Positions 62,673-64,000 of a DNA stretch of 64,000 nucleotides are shown here, piece by piece. Under the pieces are notes generated by a model, which was not told where the DNA came from, made no database searches, and saw only the letters and a program-made list of their open reading frames with translations. The stretch lies in assembly GCA_050185195.1 (NCBI GenBank), contig JBFWZQ010000012.1:1-64000 (forward strand), written 5' to 3'. The position numbers were made by a program, and so were the translations under genes. Each line of letters opens with the position of its first letter. Position 1 is the stretch's first letter. Source of the DNA: CADEFQ01 sp050185195 (lineage in GTDB: Bacteria > Pseudomonadota > Gammaproteobacteria > Steroidobacterales > Steroidobacteraceae).

Positions 62673-63875
62673 ATGAATCGCAAGCCGTCCTCGCACCCCC
62701 TGTCCCGTCGCGAACTCCTCACCGGCGCAGGCGTCGCGGGCCTCGGCGCCGTGGCCGCGCCGCTCGCGCTCGGCGCAACGGCGCGCGACGCCGGGCCGGC
62801 GGCTGGCGCGGGCGATGCCGTTGCCGCGATGAAGCGGGGCGTGTACGCGACGGTGCCGCTGCGGCAGGACGCCATCAACGTGTCGGCGCTCCAGTCGCGC
62901 CTGATGTCGATCGACCTGAAGAACCACGCCGTGACCCTGAAGCGCAATCTCGCCCACGTCGTGAAGCTGATCGACTACGCGCAAAGCGCGGCGCCCGAAT
63001 GGGGCCGGGAGCGCCGGTGGGGCGCGAAACAGGACCTGCTCTGCATGCACGAGTTTCCGATCCAGGGCTGGCAGCCGTGGAACCGGTCCGAGTTGCAGCA
63101 GGTCGCCTTCGACCTGCCCGGCCCCGAGACGGAGGTGATCGGCGAGCGCGCGAAGCGCTACGGCTGCTACATCGCCTTCGGTTGTTATGCCCGGGACAAG
63201 GACTGGCCGGGTCACGTCATCAACATGTCGGTGATCGTCGGGCCCGACGGCAACATCGTCAGCAAGCAGTGGAAGGCCCGCAACATCCTCGGCGCCTTCG
63301 GTGGCATCGGCCTCATCGGCACGACCGTGTACGACGTGCTCGACCGCTACGTCGAAATGTACGGCTGGGATGCGACGTTGCCGATCGCGCGCACCGATAT
63401 CGGCAACATCGCGATGACCGCGGTGGGCATGGAGCCCATGCTCTACCAGGCGCTCGCGATGAAGGGTGCCGAAATCCTGGTCCTGACAGTGACCGGCGCA
63501 TCGAATTCGGAGCAGGCGATCCAGACCGCGCGCACGACGCGCACCTACTGCGTCGGTGTCGGCAACTCGGTGTCCCCCGACAATCCCGGTTTCACGGAAG
63601 CGGTCGGTGCGCGCGACGAAGGCACGGCCATCGTCGATCCGCGCGGCAACCCGCTTGCGAAATCCGCCAATCACCACGAGGATGTCGTGTCGGCGCGCGT
63701 GCCGATCGCCGACTTCCGGCGCACGCGCTCGCCGGTCGAGTACCCGATGGCGCTCTTCCTGCCGGTTTTCCAGCAGTACGCGCCGTCGGTGGGGCCCGGC
63801 GGCTTCCTCGAGCAGCTGCCGAACGACTACCAGGAGGCGGGGGCGCTCGTGAAGCGCCGCTCCGCCCGCAAGTGA
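62673..63875 (+). CDS. Tat-exported nitrilase-superfamily homologue, catalytic Cys not seen
   Basis: A 400-residue carbon-nitrogen hydrolase-like protein with a Tat leader, SRRELLTGAGVAGLG, and cut site around GATARDAG. The Glu is in CMHEFPIQGW and the Lys in SKQWKARN. The nucleophile strand, usually ICYD..FPE, reads IAMTAVGMEPMLYQALAMKGAEIL with no Cys. The only near Cys is in RTYCVGVGNSV, about 35 residues later, which does not fit the fold. The protein may have lost activity or use another mechanism. The start is ATG 62673. It runs toward the MetY-like gene 18 bases on. Confidence 0.82.
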   Translation: MNRKPSSHPLSRRELLTGAGVAGLGAVAAPLALGATARDAGPAAGAGDAVAAMKRGVYATVPLRQDAINVSALQSRLMSIDLKNHAVTLKRNLAHVVKLIDYAQSAAPEWGRERRWGAKQDLLCMHEFPIQGWQPWNRSELQQVAFDLPGPETEVIGERAKRYGCYIAFGCYARDKDWPGHVINMSVIVGPDGNIVSKQWKARNILGAFGGIGLIGTTVYDVLDRYVEMYGWDATLPIARTDIGNIAMTAVGMEPMLYQALAMKGAEILVLTVTGASNSEQAIQTARTTRTYCVGVGNSVSPDNPGFTEAVGARDEGTAIVDPRGNPLAKSANHHEDVVSARVPIADFRRTRSPVEYPMALFLPVFQQYAPSVGPGGFLEQLPNDYQEAGALVKRRSARK

Positions 63876-63893
63876 TGAAAGGTTGAAAGCCCG

Positions 63894-64000
63894 ATGACGA
63901 CACGCTGGAGACGCGAAACCATTGCCGTGCACGGGGGCTACACGCCCGATCCCACGACACGCGCCGTCGCCGTGCCGATCTACCAGACCGTGGCGTACGC
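63894..64000 (+). CDS. O-acetylhomoserine/cystathionine-type PLP enzyme, N-terminal fragment
   Basis: The first 35 residues of a protein cut by the window edge. The start MTTRWRRETIAVHGGYTPDP and TTRAVAVPIYQTVAY match MetY/O-acetylhomoserine (thiol)-lyases, which make homocysteine from O-acetylhomoserine and sulfide. AAAGG lies before ATG 63894. The PLP lysine and all later parts are outside the window, so the exact reaction is not settled. Confidence 0.7.
   Translation, partial: MTTRWRRETIAVHGGYTPDPTTRAVAVPIYQTVAY

Overview
The window is high-GC DNA (roughly two thirds G+C, judged by eye) with tightly packed genes. It comes from an aerobic or microaerobic Gram-negative bacterium. A TonB-dependent receptor, a TolC-type channel, a cbb3 cytochrome oxidase, RhlE, Rnk and two Lrp/AsnC regulators suggest a proteobacterium, most likely a gammaproteobacterium of the Steroidobacter/Nevskia/Xanthomonad type. 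That placement is inference; no rRNA or tRNA gene is present to test it. A run of ten N at 4505-4514 shows this is a scaffolded draft assembly. I annotate 65 protein genes, the last cut by the window edge. No stretch over 300 bases lacks a gene, and I see no CRISPR array, insertion sequence, tRNA or rRNA.

Layout. 0.1-4.5 kb: glutathione transferase and amidohydrolase, divergent from a TonB receptor. 4.5-9 kb: PEP carboxylase, convergent with a FixJ/PAS-kinase two-component pair. 9.1-13.5 kb: cardiolipin-synthase-like phospholipase D, a short-chain dehydrogenase and the Kup potassium transporter. 13.8-20.1 kb: a continuous minus-strand run of MFS transporter, GT-C/TPR membrane protein, D-Ala-D-Ala carboxypeptidase, DUF3617 protein, cytochrome c, hypoxanthine-DNA glycosylase-like protein and ZIP transporter. 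20.2-26.8 kb: a MacA / split MacB / TolC efflux operon divergent from a LytS/LytTR-type two-component pair, with three ~21-bp-spaced direct repeats between them. 26.8-32.3 kb: YqhA, a Cys/Met PLP enzyme, FolE, an RRM protein with a clear terminator, the glutathione-dependent formaldehyde pair FrmA-FghA, and Dps. 32.4-39.4 kb: RhlE, a RelBE-like toxin-antitoxin pair, a 2OG-oxygenase-like protein, NnrS, a LysR regulator, Rnk, Lrp and alanine dehydrogenase. 39.4-49.6 kb: a closely coupled plus-strand series of divergent SOD, GH15 glucoamylase, DUF488, AlkA-like glycosylase and a complete Mrp antiporter (fused AB, C, D, E, F, G). 49.6-52.2 kb: a second Lrp, DUF6356, YeiH and DUF1579 proteins. 52.2-61.8 kb: a minus-strand series of ccoNOQP, mini-FixH, ccoI, ccoS, TauE/SafE-like protein, cyclopropane synthase and an AidB-like acyl-CoA dehydrogenase. 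61.8-64 kb: DsbA, a Tat-exported nitrilase homologue with no visible catalytic cysteine, and the start of a MetY-like gene.

Taken together the genes are those of a free-living aerobe with heavy investment in stress handling: formaldehyde, superoxide, alkylated or deaminated DNA, sodium/pH, nitric oxide and toxic compounds. Six of eight convergent gene pairs overlap at their 3' ends. The most unusual points are a palindromic repeat family (two copies, one holding the assembly gap), the LytTR-style repeats beside a probably leaderless kinase gene, the nitrilase without its cysteine, the SOD with altered second-shell residues, the SOD-to-Mrp gene series, and the extension of the cco operon into lipid genes.
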